Source: Casuarina equisetifolia
Taxonomy: Eukaryota; Streptophyta; Magnoliopsida; Fagales; Casuarinaceae
Direction: 5' to 3'
Length of the DNA: 64,000 nucleotides
Assembly (NCBI GenBank): GCA_028551475.1
Contig: CM052356.1
Coordinates: 5,714,001 to 5,778,000 of the forward strand
The notes beneath the pieces are model-generated. The model was not told the DNA's origin and did no database searches. It saw nothing but the letters and a program-made list of their open reading frames with translations. Below are positions 59,981 through 64,000 of the stretch, in pieces (position 1 is the first letter of the stretch; each line of letters starts with the position of its first letter). The position numbers and the translations under genes were made by a program.

Positions 59981-61426
59981 CAAGAGACTGGTTTGGAGTG
60001 GCTATCTTTGTGGACCCTTACGATATCAAATTTGTCAAAGTGGACCAAATCTTTTAGCTATAAAGTTATTTGCCGAAATTTCTTACTTTGTTGATGACAA
60101 CTGGGCCATGTTTCTCGACTTGGTTACCTAATAATGTTTGATGATAGTCCTCGTGATCCCTACTTTAAGAAAGAAATCATTTTTTTTCCTTTAAGAAAGA
60201 ACCTTAATGGTTCGTACATGCATAGGATAAAGAAATGATTTGATAACCTATTCGCATGATCATACAGTTGAGACGAAAAGTCAGAAACTTAAAGGGTACT
60301 ATTACATTTGTGTTTTGTTATGTGGCACAGTGATCATCCTTTTGGAGATATTTGGTTTGTCGTGATAATCCCTTTATGATTTCAACATGATAAAATAGTT
60401 GTATAACCAATCCTAATAGTTCCCTATTATGTGATCTTGTGATCATGCTGTCTCTTGAACTGGAAGTGACACTTCTATTTTCTGAGTGTATTGAAGCAAA
60501 CTTCTAAAAATCCAATGATTATTCTCTAGTGTCCAAGTTCTTCCCAAGAACTTTTGATTCAATTGAATTCACTTTGTTCTTTTTTTTTAAATTAATTTTT
60601 TCTTTTCAACTTTTCATATAATTCTATGCAAATCCACTTTGTTATGTTCTAAGTCAGTATTTTAAATGTTTCAAAACTCAACCTAAAAATTAACTTAAAA
60701 TTTAGAAGAACACTTTCTTTGTTTTAGTTTTACTACAATGGATCATGCTTTTGATCTGAAACTTTTATCTTATACATATGATTCTATAGATTGAGTGACA
60801 TTAGACTCAACATTGTATAAAGTAAAGTAAAGTAAAGTAAATTTAATTTGAGCTTCAACACTAAATTAAAAGGCTCAAAGCCTAACCTAAAATGTAACTC
60901 AAGAATAGAAGTGATACTTCTTTTATTTAAATTTCATCATAAAAAATTATACTTTAGGTATAGAACTTTTGTAGTGCACAAGGACATACAAAATTTGGTC
61001 AAGAACTTTCAACCTATTTGCTTTTTTTAATGTCCAACATGGCTTAAATCAGAGAACTTCTCTCCAATAGAACAAATCTAGCCCCTTTTTGCTTAAGCAG
61101 ATATAACACTAATTTGTCGCAATACCACCTACAAAATTCGGAATAACTTCCTTTTTCTTTTGCATGTTCTAAATGGCTTTGAAAGCATTCTAAGCTTTGT
61201 TGCTTGTCGTGCCCTTCTCACAACTACACTGTGGATGTGAGATTCAATTTGGTGGAACTTTGCAGTGTAAAGGCATGGCCATAGACATCTGTAACTTTTT
61301 CTTCCTTTTCTGGAGTAAGGAAAAGGAAGGAAAAAGAAAATGAAAGGAGTGCAAAATGCAATTCTTGACACTAGCGTGCTGATTTTCTACTTAAGTTTGG
61401 TTTAAAATCTTATTATATAGTAGTAT
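59981..61426. other. Right part of C2
   Basis: 59981-60050 continues the unidentified open frame cut by copia 4. From about 60470 it aligns with 41290-42218 of C1. A (TAAAG)n microsatellite is at about 60816-60840. No complete gene is seen. Confidence 0.55.
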
Positions 61427-61628
61427 TGTAAAAAGGTCAACAAGTGAGTGAATGCTATTGTATTGCTATGAATTGATCTGTACATCGTAGAGCCTTGATT
61501 TATAGGCTTAATTCCTATTCTATATATAGACAACAATTAATGAGAATATTACATATCAAAGGGAAATATTATACAATAAATATGTGTCCTAATTAGGCTC
61601 CAATCATTCTTCCTTATATGCACCAACA
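61427..61628 (-). repeat. 3' LTR of copia 5
   Basis: The TG...CA ends and the abutting purine tract define it; its partner is beyond the window. Homology between C1 and C2 ends exactly at its outer edge. Confidence 0.8.
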
Positions 61629-64000
61629 CTCCTTCTCAAGTTGGAGATTTGTATAGATCAAATACTCCAAGCTTGAAAAGAAGATGCCAACGCTGTTTGA
61701 TGCAAAGTGCCTTTGTTAACAAGTTTGCTAGTTGTTTTTTGGTAGATATGTGACGTGTCACTATAAGACCTTGCAGAAGCTTCTCTCTCACATAGTGACA
61801 TTCTATTTCAATGTGCTTTGTGCGCTCATGAAAAATTGGGTTTGCAGCAATTTTTTCTGCAACTTCATTGTCACAGTGTAACAGTGCTGGGCGTGTCATA
61901 TGGAATCCAAAATCCTTTAACAAACCAATGATCCACACTATCTTACATGTAGTAACTTGCATGGCTTGGTATTCGGCTTTTGCGGATGAAAGTGAGATAG
62001 TTGGTTGTTTCTTTGACTGTTATGATATCAAGGAATTTCCAAGCATAATGCAAAAACCTGTGGTGGACCTATGTGTCATAGGGCATGTACTATAGTCAAA
62101 ATCACAAAATGCCCTCATCTCAAACTGCGGTGTGGTGGGAAATATAAGGCCAAGTCCAGGGTAGCTTTTCAAGTATTTAATTACTTTCATTGTTGCTTCC
62201 ATGTGTGACTAGTTGGGAGCATGCATGAATTGACTGAGTAGCTAGATTGAAAAAGTGATGTCAGGTTGGTAAGTGTCAAGTATATTAATCTACCAACAAG
62301 TCTTTGATAGATAGAGGGATCTTCCAATGGGGGATCATTTATTTCTTTTGAAGAACTTGCATCATACTTTACAATAGTAAACTTCTTATTCAGCTCCATA
62401 GAGGTAATTGATGGTTTGGAACCTACAAGACCAACTTCAGAGATCAGTTCCAGTGCACATTTATGCTGGCTAAGAGTGATACCTTTTAGAGATCGAGCTA
62501 TTTCAATGCCGGGGAAGAACTTGGATTGTCCAAGATCTTTCATGAAGAAGGTAGAGTGAAGATATTGTTTAAGATCAGTAATTCTAGCTTCATTGTTGCT
62601 AGTAACCAAGATGTCATCAATATAAATTAATAATGCCACAAAGGAACTCCCCCTGGCCTTAGTGAATAATGAGTAGTTATGGCGAGACTAACAAAAACCA
62701 TGTTGAAGTAGAGCACTAGTGAATTTAGCATTCCATTGTCTAGAGGCTTGCTTCAACCCATATAAGGATTTACACAATCAACATACCATGTGCTCCCCCT
62801 GAGTGCGAAATCCAAGGGGAAGCTCCATACAGACTTCTTCAAAAAAATCACCATGGAGAAAAGCATTCTGAACATCCATCTTCAAGAGTGGCTAGTGATG
62901 AACAGAAGCAATCGTAATGAGAAGGCGAATAGTGACATGTTGAAAGTCGATCCCTTCACATTGATTAAAGCCCTTCGCCATGAGGTGAGCCTTGTACCAC
63001 TCAACCAAGCCATTGGCACAATACTTTACCTTATAAACCCATTTGTAACCAATTGAACGGCAATTAGGGGGTAGGGGGACCACCTCCCATGTATGATTAG
63101 CTTCAAGAGCAACAATCTCATTATCCATGGCAGCAACCCAATTGGGGTCAGTGATAGCCTCATAAAAGGTGTGGGTTCTGGAATGGAAGAGATAGTGGCA
63201 ATGAAATGTTGGCAGTGAGGATGGCATTGACCAAGGGAGACATAGTTAGAAATAAGGTAAAGAGAGGTGGAGGAGGTATGAGGAGGTATGAGGTAAGGTA
63301 GGACATATATAGTTTGAGGTCCAAATAAGAGGGCGAGTTGAGCGGTCAAAATGATGAAGTGAGGGATCAGGGGTGGTAGTAGGGGTAGGAGATGGGGAAG
63401 AATCAAGAAGAGATGGTTGAGGGCTGGGAGGGGTAGGCAGTTCAAGGGATGAGGAAAAATAGGATTCCTCAAGAGGAGGATGATTTAGGAGGTTAGGGAT
63501 ATCAACGGGTAAGGATGAAAAAGTGTAGGTGTCATCAAATTGCAGAGCTAGAGTCGACGGGGCAGGAGAGCTATTTGGGGCCAAATGAGAAGAAAAAGGA
63601 AAAATGTGTTCTTGAAATATGACATCCTAACTGACAAAAAACTTATGAGAAGAAGGATCATAAAGGCGATAACCCTTTTAAGATGATGGGTAACCTATGA
63701 AAATACAAAGGATGACACGAGGGCTAAATTTGTCACGAGGACCAAGTGTGGTGGTATAGCAACGACAACCAAAAACATGAAGGTGTTCAATGACGGGGGG
63801 TTTACCAAACAATCGTTTAAAAAGACTGACACCATGAAGGGAAGATGAAGGGATGTGATTAATGATGTGAGTAGCCGTGAGAATGCATTCCCCCCAGAAG
63901 GAAGAAGGAATAGAAGCTTGAAACATTAAGGCTTGTGCCATATGTAGGAGATGACGATGTTTACGTTCAACGACTCTATTTTGTTGGGGAGTATTAACAT
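61427..64000 (-). mobile_element. Ty1/copia retrotransposon fossil, 3' half, cut by the window end (copia 5)
   Basis: Its left (3') LTR is 61427-61628, starting TGTTGGTGC and ending CTTTTTACA on the minus strand, with a polypurine tract directly inside. Going right: RNase H (about 61962-61636), reverse transcriptase (about 63200-62190), the integrase-reverse transcriptase linker and the integrase C-terminal part (to 63941 and beyond). The proteins are close to those of copia 4 while the LTR differs. The 5' LTR and gag lie outside the window. It is broken, with several interruptions in the part seen. Confidence 0.88.

Larger units (their letters stand above)
42515..61426. repeat. Tandem duplication copy C2
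   Basis: It is colinear with 33786-42218. It contains a NUDT14 5' relic, a P450 exon-1a stub and a complete P450 gene. Two copia elements (43775-49503, 54292-59980) and a segment at about 50845-51490 are additional. About 2.13 kb corresponding to 36168-38299 is missing. Confidence 0.85.

Noticed and set aside
1-64000. CRISPR array, operon, prophage or tRNA/rRNA genes
   Set aside because: None seen. The introns, gene families and repeats are those of a plant nuclear genome, and no cloverleaf or rRNA sequence was recognised by eye.

Overview
This window is nuclear DNA of a flowering plant. Host genes have GT-AG introns and plant-only families (SBT-type subtilases, CYP76-type cytochrome P450s, a plastid copper chaperone and a plastid Nudix hydrolase), and the space between them is filled with Ty1/copia retrotransposon fossils. 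The overall look fits a woody eudicot, grapevine (Vitis) being my best guess, but no species-diagnostic marker is present.

Layout. 1-6689: a subtilase pseudogene on the minus strand, cut inside its signal-peptide codons by a whole-length copia fossil (1237-6672). 7300-14613 and 15431-26822: two copies (A and B) of a tandem duplication, each with a subtilase on the minus strand. The A copy (10303-12579) is broken and the B copy (17461-19740, 759 aa) is intact. A carries a 1.3-kb solo-LTR-like insertion. B carries a decayed copia fossil with a LINE tail nested in it. A LINE fragment lies between the copies. 27592-30253: CCS, the copper chaperone for superoxide dismutase (plus, six exons). 31862-35166: a NUDT14-like ADP-sugar diphosphatase (minus, seven exons), convergent with CCS. 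33786-42218 and 42515-61426: a second tandem duplication (C1 and C2), whose left breakpoint lies inside NUDT14 exon 3. C1 holds the 5' part of NUDT14 and a P450 locus. C2 holds a NUDT14 5' relic and a second P450 locus, and two copia elements landed in it later (43775-49503 and 54292-59980). From 61427 to the window end a fifth copia element begins.

The most interesting structure is the P450 locus. In both duplicates the order is first-exon type a, first-exon type b, one shared second exon. Each first exon type is 891 bp long when whole and ends in the same phase. In C1 exon 1a is intact and 1b is ruined. In C2 exon 1a is reduced to a 158-bp stub and 1b is intact. The two copies therefore appear to have kept opposite first exons over nearly identical C-terminal exons. 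In C1 this implies a 1.48-kb intron that carries the dead first exon.

Of the three subtilases and two NUDT14 copies, one of each family remains intact; the two P450 loci each retain one usable combination. CCS delivers copper to Cu/Zn superoxide dismutases, NUDT14-type enzymes hydrolyse ADP-sugars in plastids, CYP76 enzymes usually hydroxylate terpenoids at the ER, and SBT proteases act in the cell wall. I see no sign that these genes work together; they are ordinary neighbours in a repeat-rich region.
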